The notes: generated by a model not told the origin, from the letters alone. DNA of 64,000 bases from XN24 sp964462675 (GCA_964462675.1 CAYWYS010000010.1:16986-80985), one strand, 5' to 3'. Shown: positions 44,251-53,596, counted from the stretch's first letter. Program-made: numbers and translations.

Positions 44251-44946
44251 TCAGGGTGCCGCGCCGACCGGGCTGACGACTGCGATGACGCCGATGCGCG
44301 GGTCATCGAAATAGTGCTCCTCGTTGAAGCGGACGCGGCGGCGCTGCCGCAACTCCGCCTCGAGCCCCGCGGCCGTGCGCAACTCCAACTCGAAGCCCAG
44401 ATGCAGGAAGCGTCCCGCGGTCAGCATGATCGTGCCGGAAATGCCTGCTTGGGCCCGGCCTGGTCCCAATGTCGCGAGCAGCGGCAGCTCCGGGCCCTCG
44501 CCCGAGAGCGCCGGCTGGATCCAGGCGTGGTGCCACAGCAGGCGGAAGCCGCCGGTATTCATGCGCGCTGCCACGTTGGCGAGCTTCAGCGGCGCGCCGG
44601 GCCCCGCGAAGCCGGCCGGCAGCTGCAGCGTCGCCTCCATTGCCTCGGGCGCCGCATCCAGCCAGCTCGGATCGGCATCGCCTGGCGGTTCACTGCCAGC
44701 GCCAGGCGCAGTGGCCGGCGCAGCGCGCGGCGGCCGCTCGATGCTGGCACCGGACGGCTGCTCGAAGATGACGACCTCGACCTGGTAGAGGCGTGGCGCG
44801 TCGTCCTGGGCGGCGTCCTGTGCGGTGGCGGGGCCGGGCGGCAGCGCTGCCAGGGACGCGATGATTGAGCCGGCGACGAGCGTCGCGAGGCCGCGGGGTG
44901 CACGGCGTCGTTGCGGGCGGGATTCGAGAGGCTGGCCATCATGCAT
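44251..44946 (-). CDS. CsiV-family periplasmic protein
   Basis: A 231-residue exported protein. A positively charged start (RPQRRRAPRG) precedes the hydrophobic LATLVAGSIIASLAALPPG, cut probably after ATAQ. The mature part opens with the family strand RLYQVEVVIFEQPS and closes with RQRRRVRFNEEHYFDDPRIGVIAVVSPV, both conserved ends of the CsiV family. Vibrio CsiV is a periplasmic activator of peptidoglycan-linked LpoA/PBP1A function; transfer of that role here is inference. The gene lies 28 bp downstream of mfd on the same strand. A longer start inside mfd is possible but unlikely. Confidence 0.8.
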   Translation of the reverse strand: MHDGQPLESRPQRRRAPRGLATLVAGSIIASLAALPPGPATAQDAAQDDAPRLYQVEVVIFEQPSGASIERPPRAAPATAPGAGSEPPGDADPSWLDAAPEAMEATLQLPAGFAGPGAPLKLANVAARMNTGGFRLLWHHAWIQPALSGEGPELPLLATLGPGRAQAGISGTIMLTAGRFLHLGFELELRTAAGLEAELRQRRRVRFNEEHYFDDPRIGVIAVVSPVGAAP

Positions 44947-44974
44947 GCTGAAGGGTTCCTTGGCTTCGCCCGAG

Positions 44975-47900
44975 TCACGCGACGCCGGCGCGCGCTGCCG
45001 CCGGCGCGGGCTCGAGCCGGTCAAGCAGGCCATGCACGGTCGCGAAGCGCAGCTCCGGATCGGCAAGGTCGAGATTGAATCGCAGTTTGTCCTGACCGTC
45101 CAGCCGGTAACGGCGCGGGTTCGACTGTAGCAGTCCGATCAGCGTGAGCGGCTCGACGCGGGTGTCGCCGCGGAACAACAGGCTGCCGCCGGCGGCATTG
45201 GCCTCGATGCGCCGGATGCCGAGCCGTGCCGCGCGCTGGCGTATCGCGGCAATGCGAAACAGCGTCTTCGCCGGCGGCGGCAGCAGGCCGAAGCGATCGA
45301 TCAGCTCGATCTGCAGCGCCTGGAGCGCATCGGCATCGGCGGCCCCCGCGATGCGCTTGTACAGCACCAGCCGCAGGTGCACGTCCGGGACGTAGTCCTC
45401 GGGCAATAGCGCGGCGACCCCCAGTTCCACCTCGACGCCGAAGTCCAGCGGCTGGTCGAGATCGAGTTCCTTGCCGCTGCGCAAGGCCTCGACCGCCCGC
45501 TGCAGCATCTCGAGGTACATGCTGAAGCCGACCTCGTGGATCTGGCCGCTCTGCTCCTCGCCGAGCAGTTCGCCGGCGCCGCGGATCTCCAGGTCGTGGG
45601 TTGCGAGCGTGAAGCCCGCGCCGAGATCCTCCAGCGACTCGATGGCCTCCAGGCGCTTGACCGCGTCCGGCGTGATCACGTTGCGCGGCGGCGTCACGAG
45701 ATAGGCATAGGCGCGGTGATGGGAACGCCCGACGCGACCGCGCAGCTGGTGCAGCTGCGCGAGGCCGAGCTTGTCGGCGCGCTGGACGATGATCGTGTTG
45801 GCGGTCGGTATATCGATGCCGCTCTCGATGATCGTCGTGCAGACCAGCACGTTGCAGCGGCGGTGGTAGAAGTCGAGCATGACCTGCTCGAGTTCGCGCT
45901 CGCGCATCTGCCCGTGCGCGACGCGAATGCGCGCCTCGGGCACCAGTTCGCCGAGCCTGGCCGCGGCCTGCTCGATGGTCTGCACCTCGTTGTGCAGGAA
46001 ATAAACCTGGCCGCCGCGGCGAATCTCGCGCAGGCAGGCTTCGCGCATCAGCCCGTCGTGCCACTCGGTCACGAAGGTCTTCACGGCGAGCCGCTCGGTT
46101 GGCGGCGTCGTGATCATCGACAACTCGCGCAAGCCGCCAAGCGCCATGTTCATGGTCCGCGGGATCGGCGTCGCCGTCAGCGTCAGCACGTCCACCTCGG
46201 TCCGCAGCGACTTCAGCCTTTCCTTGTCGCGCACGCCAAAGCGGTGCTCTTCGTCGATGATGACGAGGCCGAGATTGCGGAACGCGACCGTGTGCTGCAA
46301 CAGCTTGTGGGTGCCGATGACGATGTCGACAGCGCCCGTCCGCAGGCCGTCGAGCACGCGCTCGACCTCCTTCGGCGAGCGGAAGCGCGACAGTGACTCG
46401 ACGCGCACCGGCCAATCCGCGAAGCGGTCGGAAAAAGTCTGGAAGTGCTGCTGCGCCAGCAGCGTCGTCGGCACCAGCATCGCGACCTGCCGGCCGCCCT
46501 GGACTGCGACGAACGCTGCGCGCAGCGCGACCTCCGTCTTGCCGAAGCCGACGTCGCCGCAGATGACGCGATCCATCGGTTGCGCGGTCGTCATGTCGAC
46601 GATGACAGCTTCGATCGCCTGGCGCTGGTCGGGCGTCTCGTCGAACGGGAAGGCGTCGCGGAATGCGGCATAATCCTGCTCGGGCAGCGCGAACCGGTGC
46701 CCCTGCCGGGCGGCCCTGCGCGCATGCAGGTCGAGCAGCTCGGCGGCGACGTCGCGCACTTTTTCTGCGGCACGGCGGCGGGCCTTCTGCCACTGGTCGC
46801 CGCCGAGCCGGTGCAGCGGTGCGCTCTCGGGCGCGGCGCCGGTGTAGCGGCTGATCAGGTCGAGCGACTGCACCGGCACGTAGAGCTTGTCGCCGCCGGC
46901 ATACTCGAGCGCGAGAAATTCGCTGCTGCGCCCCTGGACTTCGAGCGTCACGAGCCCGAGGTAGCGACCGACGCCGTATTCCGCGTGCACCACCGGCGCG
47001 CCGGCGCGCAGGTCGGCAAGCTCGCGCACGATGGCTTCCGGGTCGCGCGCGCCGCGCCGGCGGCGCGTGCGCTGCCGGACGCGGTCGCCGAACAGCTGTG
47101 CCTCGGCGATGACCGCGAGCCCGGCCGCCGGTAGCAGCAGCCCATCCTCCAGCGGCGCGACCGTAAGCCCGCGCGTGTCCTCGCCGGCCAGGAATGCGGG
47201 CCAGTCGATTGCCGGGGCCACGGCGATCCCGTGCCCGGCGAGCAGTTCACGGAGCATCTCGCGGCGGCCGGGCGATTCCGCCGTGAACAGCACGCGGCCC
47301 TCGAATGCGACCAGAAACTCGAGCAGCGCGGCAGCGGGCTCCGGGGCGCGCGGGTTCAGCCTCACCGCCGGCGGGGCGGCCGTGCCGAGGTCGGTGCCGC
47401 CCTGCGCCTGCTTGAATGGCGAAATGCGCACCGTCGGGAAGCGTTGCAGCGTCGCGGCCACTTCGCCGGGCGGGCTGAAGATCTCCTCCGGCCCGAGGAT
47501 CGGCCGCTCGATGTCATGCGCGAGCTGGTCGTGGCGTTCCATGACGCCTTGCCAGGCCTGCTCGAGCGCTGCCGCGACGGGTTCGGCCTCGATGACCAGT
47601 GCTCCGGCGGGCAGGTAATCGGCCAGCACGGAGAGCTGCTCAAAGAACAGCGGCAGGTAGTACTCCAGCCCGCCGGCGGCAATGCCCTCGCCGATGTCGC
47701 GGTACACGCCGACGCGCGACGGGTCCCCCGGGAAGCGCTCGCGAAATCGCGCCCGGAAGCTGCGGATCGCGTCCTCCGAGAACGGGTACTCGCGCCCCGG
47801 CAGCAGCCGGATGCGCTCGAGCCGGTCCATAGAGCGCTGCGTGCCGGGGTCGAAGCGCCGGATGGAGTCGACCAGGTCGTCGAACAGGTCGATGCGGTAC

Positions 47901-48445
47901 GGCAGCTCGCTGCCCATCGGGTAGAGATCCAGCAGCGAGCCGCGCAACGCGTATTCGCCGTGCTCCGTGACCTGCGGCACGGCCAGGTAGCCGGCGTCCT
48001 GCAGTTGCTGCCGCAACCGGGTCGGGTCGAGCCGGTCGCCGACGGCGATGTCGAGCCCTTGGGTCGCGGTCCAGGCGGCCGGCGGCAGGCGCTGCAACAG
48101 CGTCTGGGTTGCTGCCACGACGACCCCCTTGGCCAGCGACGGCAGTCGCGCGAGCGTCGCCAGGCGCCGGGAGGTGATGTCCGGATGCGGCGAGAACGCA
48201 TCCCAGGGCAGCGTCTCCGCGTCCGGCAGCAGCAGCACCTCGAGTTCTGCGCCGCCGTAAAATGCGATCTCGGCGGCGCGCTGGTCGGCCTGGCGCGGCG
48301 AGCCGGCGAGCACCAGCACCGGGCCAGCGTGGCGCGCGGCGGCGGCGGCGATGGCCAGCGCGGGCGCCGAGCCATACAGCTGGCCCCAGTCCAGCGGGCG
48401 GCCGGCCGCCGCGGGCAGGGGCAGGTGCTTCCAGGGAGGATTCAT
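44975..48445 (-). CDS. mfd: Transcription-repair coupling factor
   Basis: Mfd removes stalled RNA polymerase from DNA lesions and recruits UvrA. The 1156-residue protein contains the UvrB-like N-terminal module (WDAFSPHPDITSRRLATL) and the RNA-polymerase-interacting domain (VHAEYGVGRYLGLVTLEVQG). The RecG-like translocase follows: Walker A VICGDVGFGKTEVALRAAF, Walker B VIIDEEHRFGV, TATPIPRTMNMAL and QLRGRVGRSHHRAYAYL. The C-terminal regulatory domain begins near VELGVAALLPEDYVPD. The length matches E. coli. Confidence 0.97.
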   Translation of the reverse strand: MNPPWKHLPLPAAAGRPLDWGQLYGSAPALAIAAAAARHAGPVLVLAGSPRQADQRAAEIAFYGGAELEVLLLPDAETLPWDAFSPHPDITSRRLATLARLPSLAKGVVVAATQTLLQRLPPAAWTATQGLDIAVGDRLDPTRLRQQLQDAGYLAVPQVTEHGEYALRGSLLDLYPMGSELPYRIDLFDDLVDSIRRFDPGTQRSMDRLERIRLLPGREYPFSEDAIRSFRARFRERFPGDPSRVGVYRDIGEGIAAGGLEYYLPLFFEQLSVLADYLPAGALVIEAEPVAAALEQAWQGVMERHDQLAHDIERPILGPEEIFSPPGEVAATLQRFPTVRISPFKQAQGGTDLGTAAPPAVRLNPRAPEPAAALLEFLVAFEGRVLFTAESPGRREMLRELLAGHGIAVAPAIDWPAFLAGEDTRGLTVAPLEDGLLLPAAGLAVIAEAQLFGDRVRQRTRRRRGARDPEAIVRELADLRAGAPVVHAEYGVGRYLGLVTLEVQGRSSEFLALEYAGGDKLYVPVQSLDLISRYTGAAPESAPLHRLGGDQWQKARRRAAEKVRDVAAELLDLHARRAARQGHRFALPEQDYAAFRDAFPFDETPDQRQAIEAVIVDMTTAQPMDRVICGDVGFGKTEVALRAAFVAVQGGRQVAMLVPTTLLAQQHFQTFSDRFADWPVRVESLSRFRSPKEVERVLDGLRTGAVDIVIGTHKLLQHTVAFRNLGLVIIDEEHRFGVRDKERLKSLRTEVDVLTLTATPIPRTMNMALGGLRELSMITTPPTERLAVKTFVTEWHDGLMREACLREIRRGGQVYFLHNEVQTIEQAAARLGELVPEARIRVAHGQMRERELEQVMLDFYHRRCNVLVCTTIIESGIDIPTANTIIVQRADKLGLAQLHQLRGRVGRSHHRAYAYLVTPPRNVITPDAVKRLEAIESLEDLGAGFTLATHDLEIRGAGELLGEEQSGQIHEVGFSMYLEMLQRAVEALRSGKELDLDQPLDFGVEVELGVAALLPEDYVPDVHLRLVLYKRIAGAADADALQALQIELIDRFGLLPPPAKTLFRIAAIRQRAARLGIRRIEANAAGGSLLFRGDTRVEPLTLIGLLQSNPRRYRLDGQDKLRFNLDLADPELRFATVHGLLDRLEPAPAAARAGVA

Positions 48446-48459
48446 TGGCGCGGGCGCGT

Positions 48460-49347
48460 TCAGTCCCGGTAGCGGCGCAGCAGGTCGCCGTAGGCGTCGA
48501 TGCGCCGGTCACGCAGGAACGGCCACATGCGTCGCACGTGCTCCGAGCGCGCGAGGTCGATATCCACGACCAGCGTCTCCGGCTGGTCGCCGGCGCGCGC
48601 GAGGATCTCGCCCTGCGGCCCGCAGGCGAAGCTGTTGCCCCAGAAAGTGATCCCCGCCGTCGCGCCGGATGGATCGGGCTCGAAGCCGACCCGGTTGCAG
48701 GCCAGCACCGGCAGGCCGTTGGCGACAGCATGGCCCCGCTGCACCGTCTCCCAGGCGTCTTGCTGGCGCCGTTGCTCGGCCTCCGGATCCTCGGCGGAGC
48801 GGCCGATGGCGGTCGGATAGAGCAGCAGGTCCGCGCCGGCGAGCGCCATCAGGCGCGCGGCCTCCGGGTACCACTGGTCCCAGCAGACGAGCACGCCGAG
48901 CCGCCCGACCGAGGTCGCGATCGGGCGCAGCTCGTCGTCGCCCGGGGTGAAGAAGAATTTTTCGTAATAGGCCGGATCGTCCGGGATGTGCGCCTTTCGG
49001 TAGCGTCCGGCGAGGCTGCCGTCGGCTTCGAGCACCACCGCGGTATTGTGATAAAGCCCGGCGGCGCGCCGCTCGAACAGCGAGCCGACGATGACCACCG
49101 ACAATTCCTGCGCCAGCTGGCCGAGCCAGGCCGTGCCGGGGCCGGGGATCGGCTCGGCGAGATCGAACAGCGCGGGGTCCTCGACCTTGCAGAAATAGCT
49201 GCTCTGGTGGAGCTCCTGCAACAGCACCAGGCGCGCGCCGCGCGCGGCCGCGGCGCGCACGCCTTGCTCAGTCAGCTTGCGTGTGGCGGCAAGATCGGGC
49301 CCGACAGCATGCTGGACCAGCCCAAGCTTGAGGGTCGATGTGTTCAT
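48460..49347 (-). CDS. aguB: N-carbamoylputrescine amidase (nitrilase family)
   Basis: AguB hydrolyses N-carbamoylputrescine to putrescine in agmatine breakdown. The 295-residue carbon-nitrogen hydrolase has the Glu-Lys-Cys triad in LVLLQELHQSSYF, RKAHIPDDPAYYEKFFFTPG and LVCWDQWYPEAARLMAL. The C-terminal end VRRMWPFLRDRRIDAYGDL and the ACNRVGFEPDPSG segment match AguB rather than other nitrilases. The ATG giving MNTSTLKLGLVQHAV is preferred over an 18-codon upstream start. The usual partner agmatine deiminase is not in view. It lies 14 bp upstream of mfd, possibly cotranscribed. Confidence 0.85.
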   Translation of the reverse strand: MNTSTLKLGLVQHAVGPDLAATRKLTEQGVRAAAARGARLVLLQELHQSSYFCKVEDPALFDLAEPIPGPGTAWLGQLAQELSVVIVGSLFERRAAGLYHNTAVVLEADGSLAGRYRKAHIPDDPAYYEKFFFTPGDDELRPIATSVGRLGVLVCWDQWYPEAARLMALAGADLLLYPTAIGRSAEDPEAEQRRQQDAWETVQRGHAVANGLPVLACNRVGFEPDPSGATAGITFWGNSFACGPQGEILARAGDQPETLVVDIDLARSEHVRRMWPFLRDRRIDAYGDLLRRYRD

Positions 49348-49366
49348 GGGGTTCCCCGGAAAAGCA

Positions 49367-49399
49367 GAGCAGGGTCCCGGCACTGCCGGGACCCTGCTC
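49367..49399 (-). terminator. Strong hairpin, probable terminator of the small gene upstream of aguB
   Basis: Perfect 16-bp arms (49367-49382 and 49384-49399, with the core AGGGTCCCGGCA) enclose one base. On the minus strand a short pyrimidine run with TTTT follows. The hairpin lies between the stop of the small exported-protein gene and the aguB start, so it probably ends the former transcript, or attenuates entry into aguB. Confidence 0.6.
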
Positions 49400-49423
49400 A
49401 AGGATAACCGATGGAGACCGTGC

Positions 49424-49720
49424 TCAGGAGGCGGGGCGAGGCGGCCGGTCGTGCTTCTGTACGCTGTGGATCACGTGGCGGTACTCGAACACGACGACGA
49501 AACCGTCGTAATCCCAGCGGGTGATCGGCGGTTCGCCGACCGGGCCCGACACGCTCAGCGGCGCGCCGAAGCGGCTCTGGACGAGGTCCATGGTCATGCC
49601 GCGCGGCGGCACCTGCGCCCGGGCGGCCTCGAGTTTCTCGATGATCAACACGTCAGCGCTCGCCGCCGGGACAGCCGACAGCATTGCCGCGATCATGAGG
49701 GCAGACAGCGTCTTGGGCAT
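49424..49720 (-). CDS. Small exported protein, SmpA/OmlA-like fold suspected
   Basis: A 98-residue protein with a clear signal peptide (MPKTLSALMIAAMLSAVPAASA). The mature part has MTMDLVQSRFGAPLSVSGPV, then PPITRWDYDGFVVVFEYRHV, a two-strand, helix-first pattern reminiscent of BamE (SmpA/OmlA) proteins, where a glycine-proline follows the first helix. There is no lipobox cysteine, so it is probably soluble in the periplasm. Function unknown. It is divergent from the lolC operon and has a recognisable promoter (49749-49776). Confidence 0.75.
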   Translation of the reverse strand: MPKTLSALMIAAMLSAVPAASADVLIIEKLEAARAQVPPRGMTMDLVQSRFGAPLSVSGPVGEPPITRWDYDGFVVVFEYRHVIHSVQKHDRPPRPAS

Positions 49721-49748
49721 GGTGGCGCTCCAGTGCGTGGTCAGGCGG

Positions 49749-49776
49749 AATATAACATCGGACGGCGTCGAGTAAA
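49749..49776 (-). promoter_or_regulatory. Sigma-70-type promoter of the small exported-protein gene
   Basis: On the minus strand TTTACT (49771-49776) and TATATT (49749-49754) are separated by 16 bases, a good sigma-70 match. Transcription would start about 22 bases before the ATG at 49720. Confidence 0.55.
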
Positions 49777-49831
49777 TGAGACCCGCATCACTTACCCAAG
49801 CCGGTGCGCCCTTGTGATGTAATGGCGCGCC

Positions 49832-51079
49832 ATGTTCAGACCGCTCGAACTCTACATCGGACTGAGATATCTGCGCGCCCGGCGGGCGAGCCGGTTCGTC
49901 TCCTTCATCTCGCTGGCCTCGCTGCTCGGCGTCGCCGTCGGCGTCGCCGCGCTGATCGTCGTGCTGTCGGTCATGAACGGCTTCGAGCAGGAACTGCGCG
50001 GCCGCTTGCTGAACCTGGCCTCGCATGCCGTCGTCACGGCGCCCGGCGGCCGCCTGCGCGACTGGGAGCCGGTGCTGGCACGGATCGAGGCGACGCCCGG
50101 CGTCGCGGGCGCCGCGCCGTTCGTCGAGGTGCAGGCGATGCTGGCGCACGAGGGCCTGTTGAAAGGCACCGTCCTGCGCGGCGTCGATCCGGCGCGCGAG
50201 GCGGCGGTGTCGCGCGTGGAGCAGCACCTGCTGGCCGGATCGCTCGACCAGCTGGAGCCCGGCAGCGAGCGGCTGATCATCGGCCGGTTGCTGGCCGCGC
50301 GCCTGCGGGTCGGGCTCGGAGACCCGTTGACCCTGCTGGTGCCGACCGGCAGCGAGACCGGCGCCCGGCTGGTGCCGCGGCTGCGGCGCTTCGTGATCGT
50401 CGGCCTGTTCGAGGTCGGCATGGAGGAGCAGGACGGCGTGCTGGCCCTGGCGCACCTCGAGGACGCGGCCGCGGCGCGCGGCCGGCCCGGCGAGGTGTCC
50501 GGGCTGCGCATCGAGATGGAGGACCTGTTCGCGGCGCCGCAGATCGCGCGGCGCATCGCCGCGGAACTCGGGCCGGGTTACGAGGCGCGCGACTGGACCA
50601 CCGAGAACGCCAGCTACTTCCGGGCGGTGCGCATCGAGAAGACCATGATGACCATCATCCTGTCGCTGGTCGTCGCGGTGGCGGCATTCAACATCGTCGC
50701 GACGCTCGTCATGGTCGTGACCGACAAGCGCACGGAGATCGCCATCCTGCGCACGATGGGGCTGTCGCCCGGCAGCGTCATGCGGGTGTTCCTGGTGCAG
50801 GGCACGGCGATCGGCGCCATCGGCACGCTGCTCGGCGTGCTGCTCGGCGTGCCGCTGGCGCTGCATGTCGGCACCGTCATGCCGGCGCTCGAGTCGCTGT
50901 TCGGCTTCAGCGTGCTGCCCGCCGAGGTCTATTACATCACCCGGCTGCCGTCCGACCTGAGGGTGCCGCAGGTCGTCATGGTGGCGACGATCGCGCTGGT
51001 GCTGTGCCTGTTGTCGACGATCTACCCTTCGCTGCGCGCCGCGCGCACCGAGCCGGCCGAGGCGCTCCGCTATGAATGA
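49832..51079 (+). CDS. lolC: Lipoprotein-releasing ABC transporter permease LolC
   Basis: LolCDE extracts lipoproteins from the inner membrane and passes them to LolA. The 415-residue protein starts with LELYIGLRYLRARRASRFVSF and has TM1 with VGVAALIVVLSVMNGFEQEL. A large periplasmic domain follows, then three C-terminal helices (SLVVAVAAFNIVATLVMVV) and the end SLRAARTEPAEALRYE. MNGFE and ILRTMG are family hallmarks. Which of the two permeases contacts LolA cannot be told by eye. It overlaps the next permease gene by eight bases. Confidence 0.9.
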   Translation: MFRPLELYIGLRYLRARRASRFVSFISLASLLGVAVGVAALIVVLSVMNGFEQELRGRLLNLASHAVVTAPGGRLRDWEPVLARIEATPGVAGAAPFVEVQAMLAHEGLLKGTVLRGVDPAREAAVSRVEQHLLAGSLDQLEPGSERLIIGRLLAARLRVGLGDPLTLLVPTGSETGARLVPRLRRFVIVGLFEVGMEEQDGVLALAHLEDAAAARGRPGEVSGLRIEMEDLFAAPQIARRIAAELGPGYEARDWTTENASYFRAVRIEKTMMTIILSLVVAVAAFNIVATLVMVVTDKRTEIAILRTMGLSPGSVMRVFLVQGTAIGAIGTLLGVLLGVPLALHVGTVMPALESLFGFSVLPAEVYYITRLPSDLRVPQVVMVATIALVLCLLSTIYPSLRAARTEPAEALRYE

Positions 51080-52319
51080 CTCATGGCAGTGGTTCGTCGG
51101 GGCGCGCTACCTGCGCGCGCGCACCCAGAACCGCTTCGTGTCGTTCATCTCGAGCATTTCCATCCTCGGCGTGGCGCTCGGCGTGGCCGTGCTGATCGTC
51201 GTGTTGTCGGTCATGAACGGCTTCGAGACCGAACTGAGGACGCGCATCCTCGCGATGACCTCGCACGCCTCGCTGGAGAGTTTCGGCGAGGGCCTCTACG
51301 AGTGGGACCGGGTCAGGCGCGACATCGAGGCAGACCCGGACGTGCGCGCCGCGGCGCCGTACATCCAGGGAGAGGCAATGCTGCTGCGGGGCGAGCAGGT
51401 CAGCGGCGCGATCGTGCGCGGCATCGTGCCCGCGGAGGAGCGCCGCGTCTCGGGCCTCGCGGACAAGCTCGTCAGCGGCACGCTCGAGGAGCTCGCTGCC
51501 GGGCAGTGGAACGTCGTCATCGGCAGCGCGCTGGCACGCGAGCTGCAGGCCGGGGTCGGTGACCGCGTGGTGCTCGCGATCTCGCAGGGCACGGTCACCC
51601 CGGCCGGCCTCGCGCCGCGCCTGCGGCGCTTCACGGTCACCGGCATCTTCGAGGCGGGCATGTACGAGTTCGACCGCGGGCTCGCCTTCATCCACCTCGA
51701 TGATGCGGCCCGGCTGTGGCGCATGGACGACAAGGTCACCGGCTTACGGCTGGCGCTGGACGACATGTTCCTGGCGCCGCAGGTCTCGCGCCGCGTCGCG
51801 CTCAGCCTCGGTGGCGGCTTCTACGTCAGCGACTGGACCCGCCAGCACGTGAATTTCTTCCGCTCGATCCAGCTGTCGAAGCAGATGATGTTCACGATCC
51901 TGCTGCTGGTCGTCGCGGTCGCGGCGTTCAACATCGTTTCGACGCTGGTGATGGTCGTCAAGGACAAGCAGGGCGACATCGCGATACTGCGCACGCTCGG
52001 CGCCTCGCCGCGCAGCATCATGGCGGTGTTCATGATCCAGGGAACGCTGATCGGCATCGCCGGCACGCTGGCGGGACTCGGGCTGGGCGCGCTGCTGGCG
52101 CTGAACATCGAGCAGCTGGTGCACTGGCTCGAGGCCGCCGTCGGCACGACTTTCCTGGCGGCGGACGTCTACTTCATCAGCGACCTGCCGGCCGAGCTGC
52201 GGGCCGGAGACCTGATGCGCATCTGCGGCACGGCGCTGGCGCTGGCCGTGTTGTCCACGCTATATCCGGCCTGGCGCGCCGCGCGCAGCCAGCCCGCGGA
52301 GGCCTTGCGGCATGAATGA
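51072..52319 (+). CDS. lolE: Second lipoprotein-releasing permease (LolC/LolE family)
   Basis: A second 415-residue permease, clearly a paralogue of the gene upstream: WFVGARYLRARTQNRFVSF start, LGVAVLIVVLSVMNGFETEL, VVAVAAFNIVSTLVMVVKDK and the end AWRAARSQPAEALRHE. It differs mainly in the periplasmic domain (HASLESFGEGLYEWDRV, IVRGIVPAEERRVS). Two permeases in one operon suggest a LolCE heterodimer rather than a LolF homodimer. In order it takes the place of LolE, but lies before lolD, as in Pseudomonas-like clusters. It overlaps lolD by eight bases. Confidence 0.88.
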   Translation: MNDSWQWFVGARYLRARTQNRFVSFISSISILGVALGVAVLIVVLSVMNGFETELRTRILAMTSHASLESFGEGLYEWDRVRRDIEADPDVRAAAPYIQGEAMLLRGEQVSGAIVRGIVPAEERRVSGLADKLVSGTLEELAAGQWNVVIGSALARELQAGVGDRVVLAISQGTVTPAGLAPRLRRFTVTGIFEAGMYEFDRGLAFIHLDDAARLWRMDDKVTGLRLALDDMFLAPQVSRRVALSLGGGFYVSDWTRQHVNFFRSIQLSKQMMFTILLLVVAVAAFNIVSTLVMVVKDKQGDIAILRTLGASPRSIMAVFMIQGTLIGIAGTLAGLGLGALLALNIEQLVHWLEAAVGTTFLAADVYFISDLPAELRAGDLMRICGTALALAVLSTLYPAWRAARSQPAEALRHE

Positions 52320-52998
52320 TCCATCCCCGGTACTGTGCTGTCGCGGCCTCGGCAAGCGCTTCGTCGAGGGCGGCAATGTCGTCGAAGTGCTTGACGGTGT
52401 CGAGCTCGACGTCATGCCGGGCGACCGTCTCGCGATCGTCGGCGCGAGCGGCTCGGGCAAGACCACGCTGCTGCAGCTGCTGGGCGGGCTCGACCTGCCG
52501 ACCAGCGGTGCGGTCAGCGTGCAGGGCCGCGAGTTGTCGGCGCTCGACGACGCGGAGCGCGGCCGCCTGCGCAACCATGCCATCGGCTTCGTCTACCAGT
52601 TCCATCACCTGCTGCCCGAGTTCTCCGCGCTGGAGAACGTCGCCATGCCGCTGTTGATCCGCGGCGTCGCGATCGCCGAGGCCTCCCGCCAGGCCGCCGC
52701 ACTGCTCGAGCGTGTCGGCCTCGGCGAGCGGCTGGCGCATCGACCGGCCAAGCTGTCCGGGGGCGAGCGCCAGCGCGCGGCGGTGGCCCGCGCCCTGATC
52801 ACGCGTCCCGCCGTCGTGCTGGCCGACGAGCCGACCGGCAATCTCGATGCGCGCATCGGGCAGCGGGTGTTCGAGCTGATGCTGGAGCTTAATCGCGAGC
52901 TCGGCACGGCCCTGGTCGTCGTCACCCACGACCTCGGGCTGGCAGGCCGCATGGGCCGTATCCTCGAACTCGCCGACGGCCGCCTGCGCGCAGCCTGA
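52312..52998 (+). CDS. lolD: Lipoprotein-releasing ABC transporter ATP-binding protein
   Basis: LolD drives lipoprotein release by ATP hydrolysis. The 228-residue ABC protein has Walker A (IVGASGSGKTTLLQLLGGLD), the Q loop in FVYQFHHLLPEFSALENVAMPLL with the LolD-type residues, the signature LSGGERQRAAVARAL, Walker B VVLADEPTGNLD and the switch histidine in VVVTHDLGLA. It is the third gene of the lolC-lolE-lolD operon, which uses eight-base overlaps. Confidence 0.96.
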   Translation: MNDPSPVLCCRGLGKRFVEGGNVVEVLDGVELDVMPGDRLAIVGASGSGKTTLLQLLGGLDLPTSGAVSVQGRELSALDDAERGRLRNHAIGFVYQFHHLLPEFSALENVAMPLLIRGVAIAEASRQAAALLERVGLGERLAHRPAKLSGGERQRAAVARALITRPAVVLADEPTGNLDARIGQRVFELMLELNRELGTALVVVTHDLGLAGRMGRILELADGRLRAA

Positions 52999-53003
52999 TC
53001 CGC

Positions 53004-53540
53004 TCAGTCCGCGTCGGGCCGCAACCACCGGCGCCGATGACGGCGCTCCCGGAAGTGGCGGCGTGATGCGCGGATCCAGATCCGGTTCAGCACGAACACG
53101 GAAACGCCGGTCACGATGACGCCGAGCACGAGGCAGCCGAGCAGCAGCGGCTGCCAGATCCGGCCGATCTCCGACCACAGCCACTCGAGGCTGAACTCGA
53201 CGTGGAAGCTGCCCGGCGGCCGGTCGAGCAGCCACGAGCCGAGCCGGTAGCAGGCGTAGTACAGCGGCCCGCTGGTCACGGGATTTGCGATCCACGAGGC
53301 CGCAACGACCGTCGGCAAGTTGACCCGCAGCCACAAGGCGATCATCAGCGGCAGCACGGTCTGGCCCGGAATCGGCAGGAAACAGCTGAAAAGTCCGAGT
53401 GCGAAAGCCTTCAGCACGTTCTTACGATGAGTGGCCCACAGCGCCGGGTCGTGCAACAGCACGTTGAAGGGCCGCAGGAACCACAGTTCCCGCAGGGACG
53501 CCCGGGCGGGCAGCACGCGGTTCAGTATTTTGCGGGGCAT
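53004..53540 (-). CDS. DUF2062 membrane protein
   Basis: The 178-residue protein begins MPRKILNRVLPARASLRELW. A hydrophobic, proline-rich segment KAFALGLFSCFLPIPGQTVLPLMIALWLRVNLP is followed by AASWIANPVTSGPLYYACYRLG, the hallmark of DUF2062. A last helix (PLLLGCLVLGVIVTGVSVFVL) and a very basic tail (RRHFRERRHRRRW) complete it. The family has no settled function. It is convergent with lolD and divergent from comEC, with 56 bp between starts; a comEC neighbour of this family is common in gammaproteobacteria. Confidence 0.85.
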   Translation of the reverse strand: MPRKILNRVLPARASLRELWFLRPFNVLLHDPALWATHRKNVLKAFALGLFSCFLPIPGQTVLPLMIALWLRVNLPTVVAASWIANPVTSGPLYYACYRLGSWLLDRPPGSFHVEFSLEWLWSEIGRIWQPLLLGCLVLGVIVTGVSVFVLNRIWIRASRRHFRERRHRRRWLRPDAD

Positions 53541-53596
53541 TTTGCTTGTTTGTCGGCGGGCTCGGACATTATCGCGCAGCGACGCCGGGCGCCACC

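Noticed and set aside
44947..45066. A longer csiV-like protein starting inside mfd
   Set aside because: The added 40 residues are antisense-like and lie ahead of a normal signal peptide.
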